Of a stretch of 64,000 bases of DNA, positions 17,201-26,941 are shown one piece after another; the stretch's first letter is position 1, and each line of letters opens with the position of its first letter. Made by a program: the position numbers and the translations under genes. The stretch lies in NCBI GenBank assembly GCA_030536355.1, contig JAUNQD010000004.1:43856-107855 (forward strand), in the 5' to 3' direction. Below the pieces are notes generated by a model. That model had not been told where the DNA came from and ran no database searches. It saw only the letters and a list, made by a program, of their open reading frames with translations. The DNA comes from Bacillota bacterium (GTDB lineage Bacteria; Bacillota; Clostridia; Peptostreptococcales; Anaerovoracaceae).

Positions 17201-17634
17201 TTATATACCGTTATCTGAAACGCCGGCGGCTCATATCCATACAGCTGTCCCTCGCCGCCAAGCCTATCTTCATTATTACCGTAATAGAATTTCCTGCAGC
17301 TTGTCGTATCGCTGCCGTCGCCGGCCTCTAGAATGAAGTAATACCAGCAAAGGTCCGCCTCCTCGGAAGGTGTCAGCGATACGCGAAAAAGACAGGCGTC
17401 TCCTTCTATGGTCTTTTCCATAGGGATAAGCCTGCCGCCTTTTGTCGTCTGCCAAAGGTACACTTTGCAGGACAGGCCATCAAGCCTGCCTGCCGTATCA
17501 AGTTCGTCTCCCTCTGCTTCAATGCCAAATGGCATTTCCGCTCTTATGCAAAGTTCAACTATTTCATTTTCCTTAAGTGCGCCTGTCGGCTTTCTGTATC
17601 GGATGTCCTGTGAATCATGATAACATCTGATCAT
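14257..17634 (-). CDS. Bifunctional alpha-amylase-type GH13 / 4-alpha-glucanotransferase GH77 fusion
   Basis: 1125 aa with two complete enzymes in one chain. Residues about 1-130 form a beta-sandwich region. A neopullulanase-like GH13 barrel follows (VYQIFPDRFA, VILDGVFNHT) with nucleophile D399 in GWRLDVADE, acid/base E428 in GEVWED and D503 in GSHDRAR. A MalQ domain starts near residue 702 (AGVLCHVSSLPSG) with D945 in RLDHFRS, E991 in LAEDLG and D1041 in GTHDNQT. At about 424 residues the MalQ part is a little shorter than usual. The first domain would cleave maltodextrins or branch points and the second re-arrange the glucans, coupling glycogen breakdown steps. It is the last gene of the glg operon; the ATG at 17634 has GGAGA nine bases upstream. 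Confidence 0.92.
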   Translation of the reverse strand: MIRCYHDSQDIRYRKPTGALKENEIVELCIRAEMPFGIEAEGDELDTAGRLDGLSCKVYLWQTTKGGRLIPMEKTIEGDACLFRVSLTPSEEADLCWYYFILEAGDGSDTTSCRKFYYGNNEDRLGGEGQLYGYEPPAFQITVYKDTPVPKWYKDAIVYQIFPDRFARDEDWREKQQAVEKSRREIAGSAENPAGEPTWKGAQRVVEEDWYGLPYYVKNEKGEVTHWPFFGGTLQGIREKLFYIKSMGAGAIYLNPVFLASSNHKYDTADYMMIDPGFGTEEDFKALCDDARKLGIRVILDGVFNHTGADSKYFDQFGNYGDADSKDPRRLGACAGPESPYYNWYRFEEFPDKYDCWWGVGDLPNVEENEPSYRKFIYGGDDSVVAKWLRAGASGWRLDVADELPDDFIAGIRKTVKDVDPEGLLMGEVWEDASNKVSYDVQRRYFMGDELDSTMNYPVRDILMDYMLGRSDAQAAVRRLNSLAENYPPENFYGALNLIGSHDRARTLTILSDAPETCEDKKNHRIPDDKMWLAKNRMKVLSLIQYILPGVPCLYYGDEAGVQGYEDPYNRATYPWSREDEELMAHYRMLAQIRKQYPVLTEGAYRFESQGEHIFICERFWDDEAIIAVANRHIFGSVTAEIEFPEGTEYVLELMDSEEIELWKDEAVDIVETLRHNINVELPPVSTKLYYCSKKKPQRLQMERSAGVLCHVSSLPSGSLDGAEGFIDDLASMGQKLWQILPLSPADEDTDSPYSSPAVFAGNSKLAGRTAAAEYIDKDEYERFCERESYWLEDYALYTFIKRSLGGKPWQQWPEAERDRKDLDKWRLGRKDELEVIKKNQFIFDRRWKEVKVHANSKGISVIGDIPIYAAVDSADTWAHRDVFLLGEDGYPLVGAGVPPDYFSEDGQHWGNPLYDWASLKANDYEWWLKRVKRAMEQYDYIRLDHFRSFAAFFAILRGGKPRDGWWLPGVGKEFFDFLEARLGRVPFLAEDLGTLDNQVHDLLKLTGCPGMLVYQFSADEIKALDDDKAATKILYSGTHDNQTLVGWIEENDITETSDQIIEELYSSKSPWVILPLQDILGLDDDSRMNIPGLAEGNWQWRAPEGWASTELCEKMRKLVEKHER

Positions 17635-17648
17635 AAAGTTTAGCTCTC

Positions 17649-19085
17649 CTAAATCAGTTCTTCATATAATTCTATATAGCTCTTCGCAGAATTCTTCCAC
17701 GAGAAATCTTTCTTCATGGCATACTTCACGAGAGCATCCCATCTCTTCTTGTCGTTTCTGTATATCTCTGCCGCGTCCTTGATAGCGAACAGCAGCTCAT
17801 GAGCATTGAAATCAGGGAATGCGAATCCGCATCCTTCAGGGTTACCATCCCTGCAGTCTATAACGGTATCTTTGAGGCCTCCTGTCTGACGCACGATAGG
17901 AAGTGTTCCGTATCTCATGGCTATCATCTGTGAAAGGCCGCACGGTTCAAACCTTGACGGCATCAGCAGCATATCTGCTCCCGCATAGAATCTGGCACTA
18001 AGTCCCAGATCAAATTTAATACATGCTCTCATCTTGTCAGGCATCAGGTTCTCAAAGTGTTTGAATGCATCCTCGTAATCCTTGTCACCTACTCCCAGTA
18101 TCGCTATCTGAACATCTTCTGCCAGAAGTTCTTCCAGTATGAAGGTTATAAGATCGAGACCTTTCTGTTCTGTCAGCCTGCTGATAAGAACAATGAGAGG
18201 TACATCAGGATCTACAGCGAGGCCAAGTTCTTCCTGAAGTGCCGCCTTGTTGGCAGACTTGCCTGCCTTGAAAGTGGTAGAGTTATATTTCTGGACTATG
18301 TTCTTATCTCTTCCCGGTGAATGCTTGTACACATCGATACCATTAAGGATACCGCTGAGGACTTCATGTCTTCTAAGGAATATATCTTCCATATCTTCAC
18401 CGTACCAGGAAGTGCAGATTTCTTCGGCATAAGTCGGACTTACAGTAGTAAGCCTGTCGCTGTAGTTGAGTGCACCTTTCATGAAATTGATGGCATCTCC
18501 ATATTTAAGCTGATCTGCTGCATTTTTCACATCGTGAAGCCCCAGGACATCTCCCAGCATATATCCTGAATATATTCCCTGGAATTTCAAGTTGTGTACT
18601 GAAAATACAGTCTTGATTTTTTTGTATTCTTCAAGCTCCATGTAATGCTCTCTCAAGAATACCGGTATCATAGCAGTATGCCAGTCGTTACAATGGATCA
18701 CATCAGGGAAGAATCCCGGTATGTGCTGCAGGCACTCGAGGACAGCCTTACTGAAATATGCTATCCTTTCGCCATCGTCTCCGTAACCGTAAGGATTTTC
18801 GCGCTTGAAATAATATTCATTATCTATGAAATAATAAGTGACGCCTTTTTCTTTGAGCATCTCTACTCCGCAGTACTGATTTCTCCATCCGAGAGGTACT
18901 GTACATTCAGCCACCTTCTTCATGCGCTTTCTGTACTGCTCAGGGATAGTGTGGAGCTTAGGCAAGATGACGCGCATATCCACGCCTTCCTTACATATCG
19001 CTGCAGGAAGTGATCCGCCTACATCGCCCAGGCCGCCCGTCTTGATAAAAGGGTCAGCTTCAAAAATTGCGTACAAAACGTTCAT
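17649..19085 (-). CDS. glgA: Glycogen synthase (ADP-glucose dependent)
   Basis: 478 aa, the normal length for GT5 glycogen synthases. It transfers glucose from ADP-glucose to the growing alpha-1,4 chain. The ADP-glucose loop KTGGLGDVGGSLP is at residues 15-27. The C-terminal Rossmann half has SRLTEQKGLDL and the active-site region RFEPCGLSQMIAMRYG followed by RQTGGLKDTV. Ten bases separate it from glgD upstream and about 14 from the amylase fusion downstream. Confidence 0.97.
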   Translation of the reverse strand: MNVLYAIFEADPFIKTGGLGDVGGSLPAAICKEGVDMRVILPKLHTIPEQYRKRMKKVAECTVPLGWRNQYCGVEMLKEKGVTYYFIDNEYYFKRENPYGYGDDGERIAYFSKAVLECLQHIPGFFPDVIHCNDWHTAMIPVFLREHYMELEEYKKIKTVFSVHNLKFQGIYSGYMLGDVLGLHDVKNAADQLKYGDAINFMKGALNYSDRLTTVSPTYAEEICTSWYGEDMEDIFLRRHEVLSGILNGIDVYKHSPGRDKNIVQKYNSTTFKAGKSANKAALQEELGLAVDPDVPLIVLISRLTEQKGLDLITFILEELLAEDVQIAILGVGDKDYEDAFKHFENLMPDKMRACIKFDLGLSARFYAGADMLLMPSRFEPCGLSQMIAMRYGTLPIVRQTGGLKDTVIDCRDGNPEGCGFAFPDFNAHELLFAIKDAAEIYRNDKKRWDALVKYAMKKDFSWKNSAKSYIELYEELI

Positions 19086-19094
19086 GTTTTTCTC

Positions 19095-20201
19095 CTATAA
19101 TTTCTGATTCTTTTCTATCACGAGAGGTGAGTACTTAGTGCCGCTTAGGCGTACGCCCTCACTCACGTATGCGAATTTATCACAGATCACATTTTCAAGC
19201 ACTGCACCCGGTTCGATAACACATCTCTGCAGGATGACACAGTTTTTCACTATCGCACCCTTGCCTATCTTGACGTTACGTGACAGGATACTGTTTTCAA
19301 CATTTCCTTCTACGATAGCACCGCTGGCAACGATGGAATTAGTCACCTGAGCACCTTCCAGATACTTGGCAGGAGGCGCATCCTGGACCTTTGTGAATAT
19401 CATCTTCTTGCTGTTGAACAGCTCATTTCTGATAGCCGGATCCAGCATATCCATGGAGCACTGCATGTAATCATATGTACTGTCTACAGCTCCAACGTAT
19501 CCGTTGAAATTGTATGAATTTATCTTGAGTCTTCCGATATTATCTGCGATGATCTCCATCATATCGATATAGTCGATGTTGGAGTACCATTCCATAAGAT
19601 TGAGAAGAGTTTCTCTGTTGATGATGTAGCAATCCATGAACCATGCAGCTATACCGCTTGTTGCCGTATCTCCGATACCGAGAACACTTCCGTCTCTGTC
19701 AAGATCGAGGAAATGTCCCTGCTTCAGATTAGCATTGGCTATTTCCTTATACAGCATAGTTATTTCTGAACCTGACTCGATATGCTGTTCTACTGCATGA
19801 TGGAAGTCTATGTTATATATCTTGTTCGATGCACTTACTATAACGTAATCTTCATTAGCTCTGTCAAGGAAAGGTCTGTTGTTTATCAGGTCTCTCAGCA
19901 GGAATTTCCCCTGGAAACGCTTCATACCGTAAGCTGATCCCGGCAGTATGTATAATCCGTCGTCCTTACGGGAAAGTGACCACTCCTTACCTGCTCCCAG
20001 ATGGTCGATCAGTGATCTGTATCTGTAAGCAGATGTCACGCCCACTGTACGTATGCCTGAATGTACCAGGTTTGACAGAGGGAAGTCCACCAATCTGTAT
20101 CTTCCGCCGATCGGAAGTGTAGCGATAGGACGTATGTCTGCCAGCTTGCTGAACTGCTCGCTGGAATAATTTGTTGTTATAAGACCCATAACATTATTCA
20201 T
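19095..20201 (-). CDS. glgD: GlgD, regulatory paralog of ADP-glucose pyrophosphorylase
   Basis: 368 aa. It has a nucleotidyltransferase fold followed by left-handed beta-helix repeats, as in GlgC, but the N-terminal GGxGxRL loop is altered (MGLITTNYSSEQFSKLADIR), which is typical of GlgD. In Firmicutes GlgD associates with GlgC and raises its activity rather than catalysing strongly itself. The gene lies 17 bases behind glgC and is translated with it. Confidence 0.95.
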   Translation of the reverse strand: MNNVMGLITTNYSSEQFSKLADIRPIATLPIGGRYRLVDFPLSNLVHSGIRTVGVTSAYRYRSLIDHLGAGKEWSLSRKDDGLYILPGSAYGMKRFQGKFLLRDLINNRPFLDRANEDYVIVSASNKIYNIDFHHAVEQHIESGSEITMLYKEIANANLKQGHFLDLDRDGSVLGIGDTATSGIAAWFMDCYIINRETLLNLMEWYSNIDYIDMMEIIADNIGRLKINSYNFNGYVGAVDSTYDYMQCSMDMLDPAIRNELFNSKKMIFTKVQDAPPAKYLEGAQVTNSIVASGAIVEGNVENSILSRNVKIGKGAIVKNCVILQRCVIEPGAVLENVICDKFAYVSEGVRLSGTKYSPLVIEKNQKL

Positions 20202-20218
20202 TTCTGATACCTCCTATC

Positions 20219-21361
20219 TTATTTCTCTACTACATCATTGTCGCCTATAACTGCTATTTCTTCGCCCGAAGCATCACCGAATACAGTACCTTCTTCGATA
20301 ACTGTATTTTCTCCAATGATGGCTCTTTCTACTCGTGCACCCTTCTTGACTACTGCACCCGGAAGCAGGATGGAGTCGATGACCATTGCACCTTCTTCTA
20401 TCTGAACGCCGAAGCTTAGGATAGAGTGTTCAACTGTTCCGAGTACGCTGCATCCGTTACAGATCAAGCAGTTTGATACTTTCGCTTCAGGACCGTTGTA
20501 GCTAGGCGGATACATGTTGGAATTGCTGTATACCTTCATCTCTTCTTCGAAGATGTTGAAGCCTGAATCAGGATCCAGCAGTTCCATATTAGTTTCATAG
20601 TAACTTTCTATAGTACCTACATCCTTCCAGTATCCGCTGAACGTATACGCATAAATACTGCTGCCTCTGCCAAGAAGCATAGGGATGATGTTCTTACCGA
20701 AGTCGTGATCTGAGTCTTCCATTTCTCCGTCTTCGAGAAGCGCCGCCTTCAGTACCGGCCAGCTGAATATGTAAATACCCATGGATGCCAGATTGCTGTC
20801 CGGCGCCTTAGGTTTTTCAGAGAATTTATATATCTTATTATTATCGTCTGCTGTCAGGATACCGAATCTGTTTGCTTCTTCCATAGGAACTTCCATAACT
20901 GAAATAGTCAGGTCAGCCTTGTTTTCCTTATGGAACTTGAGCATCTTGCTATAGTCCATCTTGTACAGATGGTCACCTGAAAGGATCAGCACGTATTCAG
21001 GATCGTAGTTATCGATGAAGTCGATGTTTCTGTAAATAGCATCGGCTGTTCCTCTGTACCACTGACCGCCTGACTCTGTAGCGTAAGGCGGCAGCACGAA
21101 TACTCCGCCGTAAGCATCATCCAGATCCCATGCAGCACCTGTTCCTATATATGAGTTAAGCAGCAGCGGCTTGTACTGTGTCAGAACACCGACAGTCGTA
21201 ATGTCGGAGTTGGCACAGTTGGATAAACTGAAATCGATTATCCTGTACTTTCCGCCAAATGCCACTGCAGGCTTGGCTATCTTCTTAGTAAGAGCTCCCA
21301 GACGGCTTCCCTGTCCGCCTGCCAGAAGCATTGCCACACATTCTTTTTTCTGCATCTGCAT
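20219..21361 (-). CDS. glgC: Glucose-1-phosphate adenylyltransferase
   Basis: 380 aa. It makes ADP-glucose from glucose 1-phosphate and ATP, the committed step of glycogen synthesis. Visible motifs are [14 protein letters not shown] near the start, [16 protein letters not shown], the substrate loop [11 protein letters not shown], and [10 protein letters not shown]-terminal beta-helix carries hexapeptide repeats. The ATG at 21361 follows AGGAGGT. It is the partner of GlgD. Confidence 0.97.
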   Translation of the reverse strand: MQMQKKECVAMLLAGGQGSRLGALTKKIAKPAVAFGGKYRIIDFSLSNCANSDITTVGVLTQYKPLLLNSYIGTGAAWDLDDAYGGVFVLPPYATESGGQWYRGTADAIYRNIDFIDNYDPEYVLILSGDHLYKMDYSKMLKFHKENKADLTISVMEVPMEEANRFGILTADDNNKIYKFSEKPKAPDSNLASMGIYIFSWPVLKAALLEDGEMEDSDHDFGKNIIPMLLGRGSSIYAYTFSGYWKDVGTIESYYETNMELLDPDSGFNIFEEEMKVYSNSNMYPPSYNGPEAKVSNCLICNGCSVLGTVEHSILSFGVQIEEGAMVIDSILLPGAVVKKGARVERAIIGENTVIEEGTVFGDASGEEIAVIGDNDVVEK

Positions 21362-21372
21362 AATGTTACCTC

Positions 21373-23790
21373 CTATACGTGCCAGATCTCATCGGCATAC
21401 TGCATTATCGTTCTGTCACTGCTGAAATGTCCTGCCTTTGCTATATTCGTAAGAGACATCTTGAGCCATCTGTTTTCATCTCTGTAAGCTCTGCCTGTCT
21501 CTTCCCATGCTCTCATGTAATCCCTGAAGTCTTCAAGTACGAAGTATTCGTCACCGTATCTGAGAAGTGCATCGTATATGCTCCAGAAATTAGGTCCTAC
21601 TTCTTCAAAGAATCTGTTGACCAGCTGATCTGTGATCTCTCTCAGATCTTCATCGCTGTCGTATTTATCCTGTGAGAAATAGTCACCCTTGATATAATGT
21701 TCTTCGACTTCCTCGGCACTCATTCCGAAGATGAAGATGTTGTCGTCTCCGACCAGTTCATGGATCTCAACGTTGGCGCCGTCTTCAGTTCCCAATGTCA
21801 CTGCACCGTTGAACATGAACTTCATGTTTCCTGTACCGCTGGCTTCCTTACCTGCCGTTGATATCTGTTCACTGATATCGGCTGCAGGATAGATCAGCTG
21901 TCCCAGACTTACGCTGAAATTTTCTAAGAACACCACCTTGATCTTGCCGCCTATATCAGGGTCGTTATTGATGATATCTGCCGCTGAATTGATCAGTCTG
22001 ATGACTTCCTTGGCAAATTCGTAGCTCTGAGCCGCCTTGCCTGCGAAAATAAAAGTATGAGGCGGGATATCCAGGTTAGGATCCTTCTTCAGCTTGTTGT
22101 ACAAGTACATCACTTTATACATATTAAGCAGCTGTCTCTTATATGCATGTATCCTCTTTACCTGGATGTCGAATATGGAGTTCGGATCTACTTCCACTCC
22201 GTTCTTCTCCTTGATATATGCTGCCAGTTTGCACTTATTTTCGTATTTTATCTGCTTCAGCTGCTGCAGGAAGTTTTCATCATCCTTGTATTTCAGCAGT
22301 TCTTCCAGCTTGTAAGTATCCTTCTTCCAATCTTCGCCGATATGATCTGTGATCAGTTTAGTCAGCTTAGGATTAGCTTCGATGAGGAATCTTCTGTGGC
22401 TGATACCATTAGTCTTATTGTTGAACTTTTCAGGAGTCAGATGATAGAATTCCTTGAACACATCCTTCTTCAGGATATCGCTGTGGATGGCTGCAACGCC
22501 GTTGACTGAATGGCTTCCGATGATGGACATATTAGCCATCTTAGCCTGACCGTCCCACAGGATAGAAGTAGCCTGCAGGAATTCCTGACGTCTTTCCATG
22601 TTGCTGTCAATGCTTTCTCTGTAACGTCTGTCTATCTCTTCGATGATCATATAGACTCTAGGCAGCAGCCTTTCCATAAGATCTATCGGCCATCTTTCCA
22701 GCGCCTCCGGCATTACTGTATGATTTGTGAATGAAATTGTTTTTGTGGTGATCTCCCAGGCTTCGTCCCACTCCAGACCTTCCTGGTCCATCAGGACTCT
22801 CATCAGTTCCGGCACGCAAAGCGCAGGATGTGTGTCGTTGATATGGATAGCGACTTTTTCAGGGAAATCTGCCCAGTTATCGGTACCCGATCTCTTCTTA
22901 TATCCTCTGATGATGGATGCTATACCTGCCGCTACTAGGAAGTATTCCTGCTTCAGTCTCAGTTCCTTGCCTTCAGGTGTGCTGTCGTCAGGATAAAGCA
23001 GTGTGGTGATAGCTTCCACATCGTTTCTGCCTTTCACAGCGTCGCTGTATCTTCCGCTGCTGAAAGCCTTCATGTCCAGCTTTTCTTCTTCCGGCTCTGC
23101 CTGCCAGAGTCTCAGCATATTCACAGTCTTACCGCCGTCGCCTACGATAGGTACATCGTACGGAACTGCCATAACTGTCTGGTAGTCCACATGCTTGAAA
23201 TGGATCTTGCCGTCTTCATAAGTACGGTCTACATATCCTCCAAAGCGCACTTTAACGGCTCTGTTGGAGTTTCTGATTTCCCAAGGGTATCCATTTGTCA
23301 GCCATGGATCAGGCTCTTCTGTCTGGCAGTTATCTTTTATCTTCTGCTTGAAAAGCCCGAATCTGTATCTGGCTCCCATTCCTATACCTGCGATATCGCA
23401 GAATGCCATTGAGTCGAGGAAACAAGCAGCCAGTCTTCCCAGCCCACCGTTACCGAGAGCCGGATCAGGTTCCAGACTGCAAAGTGCATCCAGATCTTCT
23501 CCCAATTCTTCAAGAGCTTCTCTCACCATATCTTCTATGCCGAGATTTATCAGGTAGTTCTTGAGAAGTTTTCCCATGAGGAATTCCATGGAGAAGTAGT
23601 ATACTCTCTTCTCGTCATCGTTGATATGACGATGCTTAGTGTCCGCATGGCGCCTTGCCGCCTTGCTGCAGATCAGTTTGGCAAGCACTTCATATTTCTG
23701 CTGAGGATTACAATCCTCGAAAGGCTTCGCCATATCGTCCATTATTTCTTCTCTGTACTGTCTGATAAAATCATCTTTTCCTAAAAACAT
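21373..23790 (-). CDS. glgP: Glycogen/maltodextrin phosphorylase
   Basis: 805-aa GT35 enzyme that releases glucose 1-phosphate from alpha-1,4 chains. N-terminal motifs are [13 protein letters not shown] and [19 protein letters not shown]. The pyridoxal phosphate lysine is in [20 protein letters not shown] near the C-terminus. Length is typical. Being in the same operon as the synthesis genes, synthesis and breakdown must be balanced mainly at enzyme level. Confidence 0.97.
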   Translation of the reverse strand: MFLGKDDFIRQYREEIMDDMAKPFEDCNPQQKYEVLAKLICSKAARRHADTKHRHINDDEKRVYYFSMEFLMGKLLKNYLINLGIEDMVREALEELGEDLDALCSLEPDPALGNGGLGRLAACFLDSMAFCDIAGIGMGARYRFGLFKQKIKDNCQTEEPDPWLTNGYPWEIRNSNRAVKVRFGGYVDRTYEDGKIHFKHVDYQTVMAVPYDVPIVGDGGKTVNMLRLWQAEPEEEKLDMKAFSSGRYSDAVKGRNDVEAITTLLYPDDSTPEGKELRLKQEYFLVAAGIASIIRGYKKRSGTDNWADFPEKVAIHINDTHPALCVPELMRVLMDQEGLEWDEAWEITTKTISFTNHTVMPEALERWPIDLMERLLPRVYMIIEEIDRRYRESIDSNMERRQEFLQATSILWDGQAKMANMSIIGSHSVNGVAAIHSDILKKDVFKEFYHLTPEKFNNKTNGISHRRFLIEANPKLTKLITDHIGEDWKKDTYKLEELLKYKDDENFLQQLKQIKYENKCKLAAYIKEKNGVEVDPNSIFDIQVKRIHAYKRQLLNMYKVMYLYNKLKKDPNLDIPPHTFIFAGKAAQSYEFAKEVIRLINSAADIINNDPDIGGKIKVVFLENFSVSLGQLIYPAADISEQISTAGKEASGTGNMKFMFNGAVTLGTEDGANVEIHELVGDDNIFIFGMSAEEVEEHYIKGDYFSQDKYDSDEDLREITDQLVNRFFEEVGPNFWSIYDALLRYGDEYFVLEDFRDYMRAWEETGRAYRDENRWLKMSLTNIAKAGHFSSDRTIMQYADEIWHV

Positions 23791-23808
23791 AAATCCTCCA
23801 AAATCGTT

Positions 23809-25752
23809 TTATTTGTCACGGATCGGAGCTATTACCATGCCTCCGATAGGCGGCACAGTCACTTCTATATATTGATCGTATCCGTGGGTCTTTCCTTCTT
23901 TTGTTTCCAGCAGCCTTTCATTTATCTTGCCGCTGCCGCCGTATGCCATATCATCGGAATTGAAAACTTCCTTATATGTGCCTGCCTTCGGCACGCCGAT
24001 CCTGTACTTCTCGTAAACGTCCGGCTGGAAGTTGAGCAGGACGATAGTATGATCGTCCGGCACGCCTGCAGCGTCCGCATCAGCATCATCGTCTGCCGCA
24101 GCGTAGCTGTGCCCTTTGCGCATGAAGAGCAAGATACTCTGCTGGTTGTTGTCTGCATCAAGCCACTGGTGGCCTTCCTGCGAGTAGCTTTCCTGCCACA
24201 GCGAAGGCTGGTCGAGATACATGTGGTTCAGCGCTTTGACGTAATTCTTGTGAGCCGCGTGAGTCGGATAATCCAGCAGGAACCATTCCAGCTCTTCGTA
24301 ATAACGCCACTCGATAAACGGCGCTATCTCTGTTCCCATGAATGTCAGCTTGCCGCCGCTGTGACACATCTGGTATAAAAGCAGCAGCCTGTCGCCTGCG
24401 AATTGTCTCCAGTAATCTCCCGGCATGCGGTTCATCAGTGAAAGCTTACCGTGTACCACTTCGTCGTGGGATAGCGGCAAAATGAAATTCTCATCGAATG
24501 CATACATCATGGAGAAGTTTAGCAAGTTATGGCATCCGCTTCTGTATGGGAAGTCTGTCTTACAATACTTGAGAGTATCGTTCATCCAGCCCATGTTCCA
24601 CTTGTAATGGAATCCCAGGCCGCCTTCTTCAGGCGGATAAGTTACCATCGGCCAAGCTGTACTTTCCTCGGCAGCGATGAAGACGTCAGGATGAAGTCTT
24701 CCGACAGCCGCATTGCATTTTTGAAGGAATGCCTTGGATGCCAGATCCTCTTCACCGCCAAGATGGTTATATTTCTTTTTGCTTTCGTCTGAAGTGCCGA
24801 AATTGAGATAAAGCATGCTGGTAACGCCATCTACTCTGATGCCGTCAACATGGTATTCTTCGAGCCAGTAGATCAGGTTGCTGACAAGGAATGACTGGAC
24901 TTCAGGTCTTCCCAGGTCGAATTTATATGTTCCCCATTCCTGGTGGTCGTCTATCTCATAAAGCTTGTGACCGTTGAATCCGGCAAGACCGTGGGAGTCT
25001 CGGCAGAAATGTCCGGGAACCCAGTCAAGGATGACTCCTATCCCTGCCTTGTGGAGTTGGTCGATAAGATGTTTGAATTGTGCAGGCGTTCCGTATCTTG
25101 AAGTCGGTGCGTAGTAACCTGTCACCTGATACCCCCATGAACCATCGAATGGATGCTCCATCACAGGCATCAGTTCAACGTGAGTGTAGCCCATTTCTTT
25201 AACATATGCCGGCAGCACGTCCGCCAGTTCGTCGTACGAATAAAAGTCAGGATCTCCGTCTCCGGGACTGTGCTGTTTCCATGAACCGAGATGCATTTCA
25301 TATATATTCAGCGGCTTTTCGAAATGAGAAGTTTTTCTTCTCTCAGCCAGCCATTTTTCATCGTTCCACTCATAATCTAACTTAGCGATTTTTGAAGCAG
25401 TTCCCGGGCGCTTTTCAGCTGAGAAGGCGTAAGGATCGGCCTTATAAAACATCTCTCCCGTATCGCTCTCGATAAGATACTTATACAGCATCCCCTCTGC
25501 TGCATCAGGCACGAAACCTTCCCAGATACCGCTGCTTCCGACAGGCTCCATATAATACTTGTCACCGCTCCAACCATCGAATTCACCGGTAACGCAAACA
25601 CTCTTCGCCTGCGGCACCCACACAGCAAAACGACAGCCGGAAACTCCGTCTGTCTCTTCAATATGCGCGCCTAAAAATTTGTAAATATGAGTATGTTCCC
25701 CTTGTTCGAATAAACTAAGATCCTTTTCCGCGAAAATATTATTTTTTGGCAC
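23809..25752 (-). CDS. glgB: 1,4-alpha-glucan branching enzyme
   Basis: 647-aa GH13 enzyme that creates the alpha-1,6 branches of glycogen. A CBM48 domain (about residues 20-110) precedes the barrel. The catalytic Asp is in DGIRVDGVTSMLY, the Glu in FIAAEESTAWP, and the stabilising Asp in LPLSHDEVVHGK. I place the start at the GTG 25752, which has AAGAGGGTGATC eight bases upstream. The ATG at 25794 has no ribosome site and would lie almost at the transcription start predicted from the promoter at 25803-25811. First gene of the glg operon. Confidence 0.93.
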   Translation of the reverse strand: MPKNNIFAEKDLSLFEQGEHTHIYKFLGAHIEETDGVSGCRFAVWVPQAKSVCVTGEFDGWSGDKYYMEPVGSSGIWEGFVPDAAEGMLYKYLIESDTGEMFYKADPYAFSAEKRPGTASKIAKLDYEWNDEKWLAERRKTSHFEKPLNIYEMHLGSWKQHSPGDGDPDFYSYDELADVLPAYVKEMGYTHVELMPVMEHPFDGSWGYQVTGYYAPTSRYGTPAQFKHLIDQLHKAGIGVILDWVPGHFCRDSHGLAGFNGHKLYEIDDHQEWGTYKFDLGRPEVQSFLVSNLIYWLEEYHVDGIRVDGVTSMLYLNFGTSDESKKKYNHLGGEEDLASKAFLQKCNAAVGRLHPDVFIAAEESTAWPMVTYPPEEGGLGFHYKWNMGWMNDTLKYCKTDFPYRSGCHNLLNFSMMYAFDENFILPLSHDEVVHGKLSLMNRMPGDYWRQFAGDRLLLLYQMCHSGGKLTFMGTEIAPFIEWRYYEELEWFLLDYPTHAAHKNYVKALNHMYLDQPSLWQESYSQEGHQWLDADNNQQSILLFMRKGHSYAAADDDADADAAGVPDDHTIVLLNFQPDVYEKYRIGVPKAGTYKEVFNSDDMAYGGSGKINERLLETKEGKTHGYDQYIEVTVPPIGGMVIAPIRDK

Positions 25753-25802
25753 AGGATCACCCTCTTTCCCAAAATCAGAATAACATGAATTCATACACTA
25801 AA

Positions 25803-25811
25803 AGTATACCA
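25803..25811 (-). promoter_or_regulatory. Promoter of the glycogen operon
   Basis: On the minus strand TGGTATACT, an extended -10 identical to that of glk (946-954). The transcription start would be near 25796, only two bases before the ATG at 25794, which supports the later GTG start. The -35 is weak. Confidence 0.6.
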
Positions 25812-25849
25812 CAAATAGGAGTGGAATAATAGGGTTGTATATGCTTAAA

Positions 25850-25880
25850 ATAGCAAAAGAGGAACACAATGTGTTCCCCT
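25850..25880 (-). terminator. Terminator of the agmatinase-family gene
   Basis: GGAACAC (25861-25867) pairs with GTGTTCC (25871-25877). The minus-strand tail is T-rich (CTCTTTTGC...TTTT). Confidence 0.8.
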
Positions 25881-25897
25881 TTAAACTTTTATATCAA

Positions 25898-26836
25898 CTA
25901 ATCCTTCTTTTCCAGCTTACCTATCTGATCTGCCCAATATCCCCACACTTCCTGTATTATCTTTCTTCCTGCATACATGGACGCGAGAGATGGGTCTAAT
26001 GGTGGTGCTATTTCCACTACATCAAATCCGATAATATTCAGTTCAGTAAAAATCCTTTCCAGTAATGTCAGCGCCATTCTGGAAGTGAGACCGCCAAACT
26101 GCGGTGTTCCTGTTCCTGCTGCATAGGCAGGATCCAGTGCATCTATATCAAATGTCAGATAAACATTATTAAATCGTTTCATTTTCTTGATACAGTCATC
26201 AGCTACTGCTTCGATTCCCTCTTTATAGCAATCATATGCACGTTTCACCTGTATTGGTTCACTTTTATAAAGTTCGAATTCATCAGGTTCTATGGATCTT
26301 ATACCTATAAAATAAATGTTCTCATATCCGGATACATGTTCCAGTTCGAGTGCTCTTCTCTCCGTATTTCCATGTGATAAAAAATCACCTTCAAGCGCAT
26401 AGCAAAGATCCATGTGAGCATCGATATGAATGATACCGAAATCTTCATCTACAGCATCATTGATGCCTCTAAGTACCGGGATCGTAACGGAATGATCACC
26501 GCCTACCATAGTGAATTTCTGTCCGTACTTCACGATTTCGGCTACTGCTTTCTGCACCTCGTCAAACATTTCTTCTCTGGTCTTGTCCACTTCAAAATTA
26601 CCAAGATCAACCACATTATAGTCTGCATAGTATTCCAGCTTTTCTGTAGATGGTGTGGAGCACAAAGTATTTTGTCTCAAATAGTCAGGCGCTTCTGCTG
26701 CTCCTCCCCTGTAACTGGCACCACCATCAAAAGGTATGCCAAAAATCACACAATCGGCCTCTTCCGGCTTCATATCGTTCCTATTTAATCCGCACCAAGC
26801 AGTTGCATTTTTAGCATATTCGTTTTTAATAAGCAT
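25898..26836 (-). CDS. speB: Agmatinase / ureohydrolase family protein
   Basis: 312 aa, arginase superfamily. The binuclear manganese site is complete: GGDHS, IHIDAHMDL, LSHG and TFDIDALDPA. Family members hydrolyse agmatine, arginine or other guanidino compounds. Agmatinase is favoured because an Orn/Lys/Arg decarboxylase gene lies at 55-56.6 kb; guanidinobutyrase-like activity cannot be excluded. The ATG at 26836 follows GGGAGGTGG; an in-frame start at 26872 has none. Monocistronic, with its own promoter and terminator. Confidence 0.85.
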   Translation of the reverse strand: MLIKNEYAKNATAWCGLNRNDMKPEEADCVIFGIPFDGGASYRGGAAEAPDYLRQNTLCSTPSTEKLEYYADYNVVDLGNFEVDKTREEMFDEVQKAVAEIVKYGQKFTMVGGDHSVTIPVLRGINDAVDEDFGIIHIDAHMDLCYALEGDFLSHGNTERRALELEHVSGYENIYFIGIRSIEPDEFELYKSEPIQVKRAYDCYKEGIEAVADDCIKKMKRFNNVYLTFDIDALDPAYAAGTGTPQFGGLTSRMALTLLERIFTELNIIGFDVVEIAPPLDPSLASMYAGRKIIQEVWGYWADQIGKLEKKD

Positions 26837-26862
26837 TAGTCCACCTCCCGTACTTTCAGAAT

Positions 26863-26891
26863 ATTCTATCATATCCTCTTGCGCATTTCAA
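26863..26891 (-). promoter_or_regulatory. Promoter of the agmatinase-family gene
   Basis: On the minus strand TTGAAA (26886-26891), a 17-base spacer, TAGAAT (26863-26868), with a TG upstream of the -10. It starts immediately after the ribF terminator. Confidence 0.7.
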
Positions 26892-26894
26892 TAA

Positions 26895-26921
26895 ACAAAA
26901 CGGCCGCTCATTTGAGCGGTC
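26895..26921 (-). terminator. Terminator after ribF
   Basis: GGCCGCTC (26902-26909) pairs with GAGCGGTC (26914-26921), with a TTTTGTTT tail on the minus strand. It ends the rimP-to-ribF transcription unit. Confidence 0.87.
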
Positions 26922-26941
26922 GCTGATACATCAATTTATTC

